From positions 1-54,061 of the forward strand of contig NZ_JAAKGO010000014.1 of assembly GCF_011043525.1 (NCBI RefSeq): a stretch of 54,061 nucleotides of DNA, read 5' to 3'. Source of the stretch: Sphingobacterium sp. SGG-5 (GTDB taxonomy: Bacteria; Bacteroidota; Bacteroidia; Sphingobacteriales; Sphingobacteriaceae). A program made the translations under genes and the position numbers. The notes under the pieces are model-generated. The model saw only the letters and a list, made by a program, of their open reading frames with translations. It had not been told where the DNA came from and ran no database searches. Of this stretch, positions 25,232-34,152 are shown piece by piece. Each line of letters opens with the position of its first letter. The stretch's first letter is position 1.

Positions 25232-27124
25232 TCAGTGTCTGTTTTTTACGCGTGTTAAAAAATCCTTACAAGCCCAGTCGACATTTTCATTAAGATGGGA
25301 TCTTTCACTTATTGTGCGCACTCCTACAACAAAAGGTTCCGGGTTTGCTAGATATAGCAGATAATTCAGCGCCATTAGCGCGGCATGGGGATTGGCCGAT
25401 GCCGCCGTCTGCTTGATGATCTCTTCGGCCTCTTTATCGGCAAATGTATCGTAAACGATGGCCGCCATAGTGATGCTGACAGGCAGATAGGCATCGTGAA
25501 TTTTACTTATCAACTGGGATCTATAGGCCTGCAATAAATTTTTATCTTGTGACCGCAGTCCTAACGCAGCCCAGTAACGAACGATCTTATTTTTATGGGT
25601 AAGTAATTCCATCTGCCGAACAGCAGTTTCCTTACCCCGCGTACCCGATAGTTTCGCGGCAGCATATATGTCCTTTATCGGATAACGTGCATCATCCATG
25701 CGGTATTCATACGCTGTGCCCGTTCGTGCAATTTCGGCCAGTTCGTATTCCGGTAGAAACATCACGTCTCTGGATTGCAATATAGACTGCTCCAGCTGTG
25801 TACGCATCTGTGCTAATTGCGAATAATAATGTGGATCGTCTGCCAGATTATGGATTTCCCACGGATCTTTTTCGGTATCGAACAGAAACTCCGCCGGGCG
25901 GTGTTCAAACAACTCTTTTTGTGGGGAATTTAGCTTTCCGTCAGCCAAATCCTGTCGCATCTGTTGCTTTATTTCGCTGATTTCCATATAATTGATGTAC
26001 CTCACCTGGGGCATAAACGGCATATAGTTCCTGGAATACATATACCTACCATCCGTGATACTCCGCACCAGATCGATACCGTTATCGGAACGGTCTGACG
26101 ACAATTCAAGGAAGGATACAGGCTCCGATCGCTGTTTTCCTATAAGGATACGTCCTTTCATATGAGCCGGCACCTTGCCTTCGGTCAGCGCGATAAGCGT
26201 CGGCGCAAGATCTTCAAAACTAACCAATTCATCCGTAACTACACCGGTGCCCCAAGGAGAGAGATGCCGGTACATAGGCGGGAACCACACTACGAACGGC
26301 ACGCGGTAACCCAAATTGATCCCATTGGTTTTGCCTTTGGGAATCCCTTCTCCATGATCGCTGAAGAAAAAGATAATGGTACTGTCGGTCAGATGATCCT
26401 TTTCCAGACGTTGTAGCAGTTCACCAATCTTGTTGTCTGTCAGTTTTAACGCATTATACACCCGGGCAAATTGCTTACGCATTTCCGGGCTGTCGTGCAG
26501 AAAAGGCGGCATCTGAAAATCAGCATCCCCGATACGTTCATCTAAAGACAGCTCACCCAATACGTCGTTTGTGTATTTTTCATAGGGGCTTGTCATGGTC
26601 CGCGATTGGTGGCTGTCCATGTAATTGAAAACGGCAAAGAAGGGCTGTCCGGGTCTGCGGTTCCACCAGCCAGCTGTCTTACTGCTTTCGTCCCAAGCAT
26701 CCGCAACGTAGGATTTTGCATCCGCTACATTGTAATCGGTCTTAAAGTTGTTGCTGGTATAATAACCGGATTGCTGCATATAATAGGGAAATCCATGCAT
26801 AAAATCGGGCACGGGATATTTACTTCGGTGATGTCCCGTCCCGGCTTCAAAAGTAGGCACTCCTGTAATCAAGGCGGTACGGCTCGGCGAACACACGGTG
26901 TTTGTCGAGAATGCACCGGTAAAACGGACACCCTCTGCAGCTAAACGATCTATATTGGGGGTCTTCGCCTCCTCGTTGCCGTAGCAACCTATAAAATGTG
27001 GAGAAGTATCCTCGATTGTAATCCACAAAATATTTGGTCTGTCTTGGGCACAACCGATGCTAATATGCCATAAAAAAAAGAACGCTGCTATATATAGTTT
27101 CATTTTTCTTGCTTGTTGATTCAT
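25232..27124 (-). CDS. Sulfatase (heparan-N-sulfatase-like S1 family)
   Basis: The 630-residue sulfatase has a signal peptide; Met8 (27103) is an equally likely start, giving MKLYIAAFFFLWHISIGCAQ. The core begins RPNILWITIEDTSPHFIGCYGN, where the acidic metal pair is replaced by Glu38-Asp39, and the formylglycine site is Cys78 in VCSPSRTALITG. FFFSDHGEGIPKGKTN supplies the second metal cluster. The C-terminal ~130 residues are helical, with HEAT-like pieces (YWAALGLRSQDKN, AALMALNYLLYL). IED/DHGE motifs of this kind occur in the SGSH-like sulfatases. It sits between an esterase and a second sulfatase in the operon. Confidence 0.9.
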   Translation of the reverse strand: MNQQARKMKLYIAAFFFLWHISIGCAQDRPNILWITIEDTSPHFIGCYGNEEAKTPNIDRLAAEGVRFTGAFSTNTVCSPSRTALITGVPTFEAGTGHHRSKYPVPDFMHGFPYYMQQSGYYTSNNFKTDYNVADAKSYVADAWDESSKTAGWWNRRPGQPFFAVFNYMDSHQSRTMTSPYEKYTNDVLGELSLDERIGDADFQMPPFLHDSPEMRKQFARVYNALKLTDNKIGELLQRLEKDHLTDSTIIFFFSDHGEGIPKGKTNGINLGYRVPFVVWFPPMYRHLSPWGTGVVTDELVSFEDLAPTLIALTEGKVPAHMKGRILIGKQRSEPVSFLELSSDRSDNGIDLVRSITDGRYMYSRNYMPFMPQVRYINYMEISEIKQQMRQDLADGKLNSPQKELFEHRPAEFLFDTEKDPWEIHNLADDPHYYSQLAQMRTQLEQSILQSRDVMFLPEYELAEIARTGTAYEYRMDDARYPIKDIYAAAKLSGTRGKETAVRQMELLTHKNKIVRYWAALGLRSQDKNLLQAYRSQLISKIHDAYLPVSITMAAIVYDTFADKEAEEIIKQTAASANPHAALMALNYLLYLANPEPFVVGVRTISERSHLNENVDWACKDFLTRVKNRH

Positions 27125-27157
27125 TGTTTATGTATAGCTATCAATGTGATCATGGCG

Positions 27158-27988
27158 CTACATGATATGTGATTGGGATTGCATCTCAAATCCCGGAACT
27201 TCCTTTTCCTGCTTTCCTTTTATCAGCTTATTTTTCACTAAAAAATTGTAGGCTTTCCGACATGTCGCTTCATTCCAGCCGGGTTTCTTATAAAAAGAAT
27301 GTGTTTCCCCACGGGCAACCCAGAACGCTGTGACTACTTTTTCTTTGCTGAGCAAATTGAAGAATTTGTCGCCGCCGGGTTTAAACTTATCCGCATCACC
27401 ATAGAACAGGACAGTTGGCGGATTTGCAGGGGAAACATAAGGCAACAAAGATGGGGTATATCTCTTTTCGGGCGTATAGGCCGGATTGAACAGCATGAGC
27501 GCCGCTACATTTACAGTAACACTCAAATCATCGGATTCCTCATTTATATCCGTATTGAGCGCTGCTGCTGTCGCCAAAAAACCTCCTGCAGAAGCTCCTG
27601 CAAGGAAAATCCGATTGGTATCTATATGAAATTCCCCTGCATGTTGTTTCACCCATCGAACGGCACTTTTTGCGTCCATGATACATTTGGGCACCTCGGT
27701 CTGCGGATCTGCACCTCTGGCCAACAGACGATAGTCAGCTGACACCGCAACCATTCCTTTTTTTGCAAAATACGCACACTGGTATTTGTGCAATTCCCGT
27801 GTACCAATAATAAATCCTCCCCCATGAAAGAAAATAACCACTGGTCGTTCTTTTTGATCAGATACTTCCGGCGTATACACATCCAATTTCAACGGCCTCT
27901 CCTCAATCGTCTTATAGACGTATGTGCTCTTCTCCTGGGCAGCTGCCGAAATAACTATAAAAAAACTACAAATAAATAATAACAACAT
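27158..27988 (-). CDS. Secreted alpha/beta hydrolase (esterase-like)
   Basis: I place the start at ATG 27988, because it follows AAGGAAGAGGGAG and gives a proper signal peptide (MLLLFICSFFIVISAAAQ); an upstream start at 28042 would add 18 hydrophilic residues and overlap the preceding gene. The 276-residue product has HGGG at 55-58 (VIFFHGGGFIIG), nucleophile Ser133 in GASAGG, an Asp in FYGDADKF and a His in RGETHSFY. It belongs to the same esterase/lipase group as 22338-23171, and the start still overlaps nothing but the last codons of the isomerase-like gene's 3' side by spacing of 17 nt. A deacylating role on the glycan is inferred. Confidence 0.85.
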   Translation of the reverse strand: MLLLFICSFFIVISAAAQEKSTYVYKTIEERPLKLDVYTPEVSDQKERPVVIFFHGGGFIIGTRELHKYQCAYFAKKGMVAVSADYRLLARGADPQTEVPKCIMDAKSAVRWVKQHAGEFHIDTNRIFLAGASAGGFLATAAALNTDINEESDDLSVTVNVAALMLFNPAYTPEKRYTPSLLPYVSPANPPTVLFYGDADKFKPGGDKFFNLLSKEKVVTAFWVARGETHSFYKKPGWNEATCRKAYNFLVKNKLIKGKQEKEVPGFEMQSQSHIM

Positions 27989-28005
27989 GGCGTTCTCCCT
28001 CTTCC

Positions 28006-28980
28006 TTAAGCGTTCAATGCCTTTCGCGCATATTCCACACATTTAGCAACCTCCTTCACAGCATCAGAACCTGCCGGAATAGCATATTCGAGTTCGATCG
28101 TAGCTGGAAATTTATAGCTTCGCTTCGACATGAGCTGCAGTACTTCGTCAATAGGTGTATCACCTTCACCCCAAGGCAGGTTAGCACCTCCATTTTCCTT
28201 CGTCTTGCGATCTTTCGTATGCATACTCACGATATGCTCCTGTTTGGCATGGAGGAATGCAATGGGGTCAAAACCTGCTGCCACGTAATGGCCCATATCA
28301 AAATTAATGGCATTATAAGGCGATTGCTCCAATGCGCCATCCCACATATCGAACGTTTGTTGCAAATGACCATGGTAACCTACATGGATTTTATGACGAG
28401 CAGCAATGCTTCCTAGCCGCTTGGTCTGCCCTGGTTTTTTTGGATATTCTACATTAACCTGATTAGCACCCAATGCCTTTGCAGCCCGCAGGGCATAATC
28501 GATCTCGGCATCGGTATTGTTTACTCCTAATGCATTGGGTTTATACCCATAAATCGAAACACCTGCCTTATTATACATTTGCTTAAGCTGCTCAAATTTT
28601 GTCATCGGCACCTGGCTACGCCATTCGGCTAATTTACGGTGATATTCGGCCATAACTGCTTTACGTTCCACGGCATCTTTTACACGTGGCGGAGCCGCTG
28701 GTGCGCCCGCGAATTGTTCTGCCGGTGTACCCATCAGTTCTATCGCGCTGATGTTACAATCCAGACAATATTGCAGCAATTGCTCTGCACTACTGGGTAG
28801 GCTCCGAAAAGAATAGGTAATTACACCGATCTGTACGCCTTTAAAAAGGGAATTAGGCTTACCCAAATTTGGAATATAAGACGGCATACCCCATACTGGT
28901 TTCGAAGCGATTGCTGCGCCAGCTAGAGCAATAGAAGTAGACGTCAGAAACTGGCGACGTGAATATTTTTGATGTTTCAT
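28006..28980 (-). CDS. Tat-exported sugar phosphate isomerase/epimerase-like protein
   Basis: The 324-residue protein starts with a twin-arginine signal (MKHQKYSRRQFLTSTSIALAGAAIA). The mature part is a xylose-isomerase-like TIM barrel: GVITYSFRSLPSSAEQLLQYCLDCNISAIELMG, then metal-binding stretches VNVEYPKK, YHGHL, NFDMGHYVAAGFDP and VSMHTKDRKTKENGGANLPWGEGDTPI. The metal-ligand set (Glu, Asp, His, Glu) typical of this superfamily appears intact. It directly follows the Gfo/Idh/MocA gene; Tat-exported pairs of these two families are frequent in glycan loci and act in periplasmic oxidation/epimerisation of sugars, for example via 3-keto intermediates. The exact substrate is unknown. Confidence 0.87.
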   Translation of the reverse strand: MKHQKYSRRQFLTSTSIALAGAAIASKPVWGMPSYIPNLGKPNSLFKGVQIGVITYSFRSLPSSAEQLLQYCLDCNISAIELMGTPAEQFAGAPAAPPRVKDAVERKAVMAEYHRKLAEWRSQVPMTKFEQLKQMYNKAGVSIYGYKPNALGVNNTDAEIDYALRAAKALGANQVNVEYPKKPGQTKRLGSIAARHKIHVGYHGHLQQTFDMWDGALEQSPYNAINFDMGHYVAAGFDPIAFLHAKQEHIVSMHTKDRKTKENGGANLPWGEGDTPIDEVLQLMSKRSYKFPATIELEYAIPAGSDAVKEVAKCVEYARKALNA

Positions 28981-29011
28981 TTGCGTGTATATAATCTAAA
29001 TGTATGCCAGA

Positions 29012-30310
29012 TTAAAAATCCATATAATTCCAACCTTTTCTATAGGGTCTGCTTTTTAGTCTATTGGCATAGGGGTTATCAAATTCTTCCTTTCGTGGAT
29101 TCCATTTCAAGGGCTGCTGAAGTTCGTACGCTATATTAACCGCATTACAAACCGTAGCCGTCCGATGCCCTATTTCTACATGTGCAATAGGCTTACTTCG
29201 CTTTTTAATAGCATCAATCCAATCCTGATAATGATTTTCCGATCGGTAAAGCTGTCGATCTGAAGTTTTCAATTCCCCATTCATCAGACCCTCCGGCTCG
29301 ACGTGCAGAAACTGTCTGGAAACCTCTATCTTTCCCTCCCTACCGACAAATTGAATAGCATTATGTTTCCCCCAAGGCTTATGATTCACCTGTATGCCAT
29401 TGGCATACGTAAAATACAAACCGTTTATGGCATCCGGTTGTTCAGGTGGCACGAAAGCTACCGGACCCGAATCATCCATACCTAAAGCCCATTGTACAAT
29501 ATCAAACATGTGTGCACCCCAATCGGTAATATAACCACCCCCAAAACCATGATAGCCTCGCCACCATGCCCATTTATTATCTTCAAGCGGCGGCGAAAGA
29601 GTGGGATGATAACCGCGATACAGCGACGGTCCTATCCACCGATCCCAATCCAGATAGTCAGGTGTCGGCATCGTAGGCAGATCACATTGCTTAACCGGCT
29701 CACCCACAGCGACATTTATTTCTTTTATTTCGCCAATATAACCGTTCCTTACCAACTCGGCCGCTCGTCTAAAATTATATTGTGACCGCTGCATGCTACC
29801 GGTCTGCAGGACCCGCTTGTATTTCTTCACGGCATTCACCATGGCTCTGCCTTCGTCGATCGTTAGCGCCAATGGCTTTTCACAATAGATATCCTTTCCA
29901 TTTTTTGCCGCATCAATAACATTTAAGGCATGCCAGTGGTCGGGCGTAGCTACTACAACCGCGTCTATATCCGGCCGTGCCAATAGTTCACGATAATCGT
30001 TATACCCCTCTACCTGATGGCCGACTTTGGCAGTATTGACTTGGGTAGCTAAGCCTACAAAATGAGCCAATTTCTTTTTATCCACGTCGCATGCTGCAAG
30101 AACAATAGTTTCTTCCACTTTACCCATATTTTTCAATAGAGTATGCGCCTGTTTACCAACACCAATATATCCCAGGTTAATCCGGTCGCTTGGCGCGACA
30201 AAACCCGCACCACCCAATATGTGCCGTGGTACAATCAGCAGACCTGCGGCAGCCGACGCTCCTGTTTTGAGGAAATCACGCCTATTATAAAGTATAGAGT
30301 TCTTTTGCAT
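29012..30310 (-). CDS. Tat-exported Gfo/Idh/MocA-family oxidoreductase
   Basis: The 432-residue enzyme has a twin-arginine signal (YNRRDFLKTGASAAAGLLIV). The NAD(P)-binding Rossmann domain is seen in RINLGYIGVGKQAHTLLKNM and VVVATPDHWHALNVIDA, and the family EKP motif is Glu144-Lys145-Pro146 in IYCEKPLAL. The C-terminal half (GPSLYRGYHP, WWRGYHGFGGGYITDWGAHMFDIVQWALGMD) is the substrate domain with the conserved GxDxxxH-like element DWGAHMFD. Export with bound cofactor via Tat resembles other periplasmic Gfo/Idh/MocA enzymes of this phylum. It probably works with the adjacent isomerase-like protein. Confidence 0.9.
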   Translation of the reverse strand: MQKNSILYNRRDFLKTGASAAAGLLIVPRHILGGAGFVAPSDRINLGYIGVGKQAHTLLKNMGKVEETIVLAACDVDKKKLAHFVGLATQVNTAKVGHQVEGYNDYRELLARPDIDAVVVATPDHWHALNVIDAAKNGKDIYCEKPLALTIDEGRAMVNAVKKYKRVLQTGSMQRSQYNFRRAAELVRNGYIGEIKEINVAVGEPVKQCDLPTMPTPDYLDWDRWIGPSLYRGYHPTLSPPLEDNKWAWWRGYHGFGGGYITDWGAHMFDIVQWALGMDDSGPVAFVPPEQPDAINGLYFTYANGIQVNHKPWGKHNAIQFVGREGKIEVSRQFLHVEPEGLMNGELKTSDRQLYRSENHYQDWIDAIKKRSKPIAHVEIGHRTATVCNAVNIAYELQQPLKWNPRKEEFDNPYANRLKSRPYRKGWNYMDF

Positions 30311-30385
30311 ATTTCAATCAATATATGTATAATCGTTTATATTTTCAGCATACAGTATCTTTTCGAGGTGCTAAAACGCACGTCT

Positions 30386-31600
30386 TCAGTAAGACAAAAA
30401 ATAATCTCTCACAATTTCCCCAGTACCCCGACCTGCCCAAGTTGAACATTTATCCCCCAAAACAGTAGGCACTATCGGATCGGTTCTAAAATCTCTAACC
30501 GTGGTAAATGGGATGTCAAGTGCATAAGCCATCATGCCGATATTTTTAGATCGTATGTAGTCAAGGAATACTATAGGTGTATGTATACCGAATGCTTCAC
30601 ACCATCCCCCACTCACCTTCGCTTGCCATGCAGTAATTAAGAAAGGGTAATGGTCCGCCATAAATCCAAAGTTTCCATCCCAGTCGATCGCTTTTAAATC
30701 CGACCCATCACCGAAGAAAGGATGCACGGAATAAACTATTTTGTCCAATGGGTCTTCAAAACCACCGGGAAACCCTTTGAAAGTCATCAGCAAACCTTGT
30801 ACGATGATGAAATTTTTAGCGCCCCCCTTCCGTAGGGTTTTAATGATGGTATTTACGCCAACAAACTTTACGCCTCTAAAAGTACCCGATGTCGGCATCC
30901 CACCATCTCTATAGATTTGCCAGCCGATATCCGTTCTCGTGGGGGACCAAGGCTCATTTAAAGTCTCGAGCATGATATACGAATCATGTCCAAAAAGTTC
31001 CCCCAGTTTTACACAAGCCCTGAACGACACCTGATTATTCAGCGGAGAGTTTGGATTTTCATCCCGCATAGGTTGGGGTATATTGCGGTTGGCCGCAACA
31101 AAAATTGTTAAAATAACCACAAAACCCTTTTCCCGGGCAGCTTGAACAGCCCGCTGAATCATGTGTACATAGTCCTCGGAATAATATTGATTTTGAGGAT
31201 CAAGAGCGGCCTGGTTGACGTTAAGCCGGATGGTATTAGCGCCCCAGTTACGTGCCAAGTCGAGACCTGAGTTATTACCGAATTTCCCCTCACCAAAATA
31301 AAAATCCTGAGCCTCCAATTGTCTCGTACAAAATTCTTCATGTGCTGGATCCTTGCTGTACTTTATTAAATTATCTCGTGTATAAAGCAATGACTCAAAA
31401 ATATAACCTCGTGGATAGAAAGGCTCGCCATCAAGTAAAAATGCTTTCCCATCTAAACTTAGGCCTGTAACTTCTACATCGGAATCTACAGCAACAGAAG
31501 GATAGTTATCCGCAGAAATCTTATTTTTTTTGCAACCTGCCAACGCAGTAACTGCAGCAAATAAGGCGAAGGTCACGCATAATGATTTACTATTTTTCAT
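30386..31600 (-). CDS. GH5-like lipoprotein lacking the catalytic nucleophile Glu
   Basis: The 404-residue protein has a lipoprotein signal with lipobox ALAGC (Cys23). The body is a GH5-like (clan GH-A) TIM barrel: GYIFESLLYTRDNL, WGANTIRLNVNQ (Arg125), the acid/base Glu216 in ETLNEPWS, and SVHPFFGDGS (His293). At strand 7, where GH5 enzymes carry the nucleophile in a xTEfg/xTEW motif, this protein reads PFLITAWQA, with Ala324 (codon GCA, 30629-30631) in place of Glu. It is otherwise intact, without stops or frameshifts. It may be a glycan-binding pseudo-enzyme, or use another residue (Glu335 in GGWCEAF lies close). The surface or periplasmic location fits glycan capture in the PUL. Confidence 0.82.
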   Translation of the reverse strand: MKNSKSLCVTFALFAAVTALAGCKKNKISADNYPSVAVDSDVEVTGLSLDGKAFLLDGEPFYPRGYIFESLLYTRDNLIKYSKDPAHEEFCTRQLEAQDFYFGEGKFGNNSGLDLARNWGANTIRLNVNQAALDPQNQYYSEDYVHMIQRAVQAAREKGFVVILTIFVAANRNIPQPMRDENPNSPLNNQVSFRACVKLGELFGHDSYIMLETLNEPWSPTRTDIGWQIYRDGGMPTSGTFRGVKFVGVNTIIKTLRKGGAKNFIIVQGLLMTFKGFPGGFEDPLDKIVYSVHPFFGDGSDLKAIDWDGNFGFMADHYPFLITAWQAKVSGGWCEAFGIHTPIVFLDYIRSKNIGMMAYALDIPFTTVRDFRTDPIVPTVLGDKCSTWAGRGTGEIVRDYFLSY

Positions 31601-31637
31601 TGTTGTAAAAATCCACGTGTAAAGCCTGCCTATTTTC

Positions 31638-34106
31638 TTATCGGTAGTTAAGCCACGCTGTTGCTACACAATCTGACTCCGCTTTAAACCGTATCCACCG
31701 CGCTTGAAATGACGATGGGAACGTATGCTTGAAAGTCTCTCCCGGATTGACGACTACTTTTTTATAGGTCATCCAAGGACCATGTCCTATAGGTTCTACC
31801 TGGATATCAAATGTAACCGGTTTATTTCCCTGATGTGATAATTCCAACGTCTTTTTGTCATAGAAGCCAATAAGGTAAGGATCCGATGGAATATTCCTTT
31901 TTACATTAGCGTCCTTCCAAGGACCTCCGTGCCCTATCGGCTTTCCGAGTTTCCACAGGTCGTCTATTGCCCCTACCCAAACCTGAGCCTGTCCATCATC
32001 CGAAGTAATAATATGTTCATTACCGGAGGCCGAATGGATTCCTGTCATCACCAATAATCCGCGATACGAGGCATAATCGTGTATGGTGAGCTTATGAGAG
32101 GAAATAGGTCGCATTTTAGCAAACCCGTCGGCATTTTCAGCAGGCAGTTCATAAAATGTGCCTTGCAGGCTCAATAGATCACGTTCCGTTGCCACCTCCC
32201 GACATATCCGCAATACATTGTCCCGCGTATAATCGATAAAAGCATCAGGTCCTAAAGGTAAACGCCACCGGCGTCCGCTATCGTCAACGATCAGTACTGA
32301 CGAATTGTCGATCGTAACAACATCTTTCGGGATAGCAAATTTTTCCCGAATAAAGGTCGCCGTTTGGGGGTCGTTTTTCTTAACCAGTTTCATATCACCA
32401 TCCAACTCATAATATCCTTTTTCTGAAAACTGATTATTTCTAATAGTTCCGGCCAATATACCCAATGCTCTTCTGTTATCCCCCAAACCATACAATAAAC
32501 CTCCCGTAAAACCCTCCTCCCGGTCATTTATAGTCGCAACTCCTGCAAATAAACTTGTATTCCCATTCGGGTAACGGGAATGGTCTGTATATGTAAAATG
32601 CACTGTCGCTTTAGTTTGCGCACTACTTTTCACGCGTATCCACTCACCTTTATCCTTTTCGTCAAACATCCAATTTGCGGTTTCACCGGCCTGTAGATCG
32701 ATCGTTTTTAACGCTGTCCATTTACCATCTCCCTGCAGGTCGGTTTCCAAAAGAAACGATGTTTTTTCCGTACCTTCATTTTTAATCCAGACAGCTCTGT
32801 TCTTCCAACCTGCAAACAAAAAAGGTTCTGAAACTTCATTCGCCATGATCTGCTCCGACAGCCAGACTGCCCCTTCGGCCGTATTGGGTCCTAAGTGATC
32901 TGGCTGATCAAGCGAGGTAAACCACAAATTCGAGTTGGATTGCCCCGGTCCTTCTATGCCTCCTTTGATGCCTCGGGTATTCAAAAATTCTTTCTGTGCC
33001 GAATCATCACATCCAAATACCAATTGGTTATTCCATCGGGTATAATCGCCTATCACTTTCAGATAAGCCGAACGAGGACGGATACCCGCTGTTTGCCCAA
33101 CAGCAAGCTGCGCCGGGACCTTCCAGAACAGACCATGCATCGTCATCAGATAATCTGGATTAGCTGCGGTGCCTACATCACGGATACGCGGCCATTCCGT
33201 ATTCCAACCATGGGCACCATCATAGGTGTGGCTGGCCTTAGGCAAACGATAAAACGTCCAGCCTACTTCAGCTGACCGAACGCCTAAAAGGACCGATTTA
33301 TTATCCCAGCCTGTTGCCCATATTGGATCTTTCGCCGGGTTTGTATTTCCATGGATCCCTCCGGGACCGGTAATTTCGGTAAATTGGTTTCGACGTATCA
33401 CCTTCCAGTCTTTTCCGTTCCATTCCGCCAGTACGCCAGCTTCGACATCAAACTGTTTCATTGCTGCGTCGCTTTTCTCCCCATTATTGGAATAGATCAA
33501 TACACCCTGTCCGGAGTAAAGCCCTTTCCCATGGGCGCCGGGTAGAAGCCGGCTATAATCAGCAGATCTTCCCGCCCTTTGGAGCGAATTACCATCTTCA
33601 TAAAGCGTGTTTGTTTTCAGCGTGTGTACATCTACTTCATAAAATCCTTCTTCCATCGTTGCGATATAGATTTTGTTAGCCGGGTCGGTAAGATGCCTAG
33701 CGGCGCCGGTATATCTGCCTGGCGCATCGTCGTATGAAATCACTTTTACATGTCGCTGTGCATCGATGGCATAAGGCCCGATAAACAGCTGGTTGCTCTC
33801 CGCATGGATAAGCCTATTGGCCGGCGTACCACCCACACTCTCCTCCCGGACAATCTGTTGCAAGTCCGGTGTGATCTCATAGAGTTTGTCGGATGACTGT
33901 GTTGGCTTGTGCGGAGCATAGGTAATGACCCATAGGCGATCCGCCCAAGGAACCACAGCCCCAGTGCCACATTCCCCTTCATTATTATAGTAGGCAAGGT
34001 GGGGGTAAATCCCGCTAAACACTGGCTTTTCTGAAACCTGCGAACGACAGCTGTAGTTCGCAACACTGATTAACAGCGATAAATAAAATAATTTTACGGC
34101 ATTCAT
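31638..34106 (-). CDS. Large lipoprotein of unknown function with a duplicated C-terminal domain
   Basis: I chose ATG 34106 over the upstream in-frame TTG. The 822-residue product starts MNAVKLFYLSLLISVANYSC, a lipoprotein signal with Cys20. Residues about 30-400 have repeated LWVITYAP, LFIGPYAID, IYIATMEEGFYEVD, YSGQGVLIYSNNG strands that suggest a beta-propeller. Two copies of an ~80-residue beta-sandwich follow, at about 428-506 and 741-822, each with a P[FY]L..G start, a W....K..[VD]..[GA]GET centre and a WIR[VF]K....A......[TN]Y end. I do not recognise the family. As a PUL member between the GH30-like and GH5-like genes it could bind or cleave the glycan. Confidence 0.7.
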   Translation of the reverse strand: MNAVKLFYLSLLISVANYSCRSQVSEKPVFSGIYPHLAYYNNEGECGTGAVVPWADRLWVITYAPHKPTQSSDKLYEITPDLQQIVREESVGGTPANRLIHAESNQLFIGPYAIDAQRHVKVISYDDAPGRYTGAARHLTDPANKIYIATMEEGFYEVDVHTLKTNTLYEDGNSLQRAGRSADYSRLLPGAHGKGLYSGQGVLIYSNNGEKSDAAMKQFDVEAGVLAEWNGKDWKVIRRNQFTEITGPGGIHGNTNPAKDPIWATGWDNKSVLLGVRSAEVGWTFYRLPKASHTYDGAHGWNTEWPRIRDVGTAANPDYLMTMHGLFWKVPAQLAVGQTAGIRPRSAYLKVIGDYTRWNNQLVFGCDDSAQKEFLNTRGIKGGIEGPGQSNSNLWFTSLDQPDHLGPNTAEGAVWLSEQIMANEVSEPFLFAGWKNRAVWIKNEGTEKTSFLLETDLQGDGKWTALKTIDLQAGETANWMFDEKDKGEWIRVKSSAQTKATVHFTYTDHSRYPNGNTSLFAGVATINDREEGFTGGLLYGLGDNRRALGILAGTIRNNQFSEKGYYELDGDMKLVKKNDPQTATFIREKFAIPKDVVTIDNSSVLIVDDSGRRWRLPLGPDAFIDYTRDNVLRICREVATERDLLSLQGTFYELPAENADGFAKMRPISSHKLTIHDYASYRGLLVMTGIHSASGNEHIITSDDGQAQVWVGAIDDLWKLGKPIGHGGPWKDANVKRNIPSDPYLIGFYDKKTLELSHQGNKPVTFDIQVEPIGHGPWMTYKKVVVNPGETFKHTFPSSFQARWIRFKAESDCVATAWLNYR

Positions 34107-34152
34107 GTGTAACGTCAATTATAAAATATAAAGTAAGTATCTGTTTTTATGA

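Noticed and set aside
27989..28042. Longer start for the esterase at 28042
   Set aside because: It adds a hydrophilic stretch before the signal peptide and overlaps the preceding gene; ATG 27988 has GGGAG upstream and gives a normal signal peptide.
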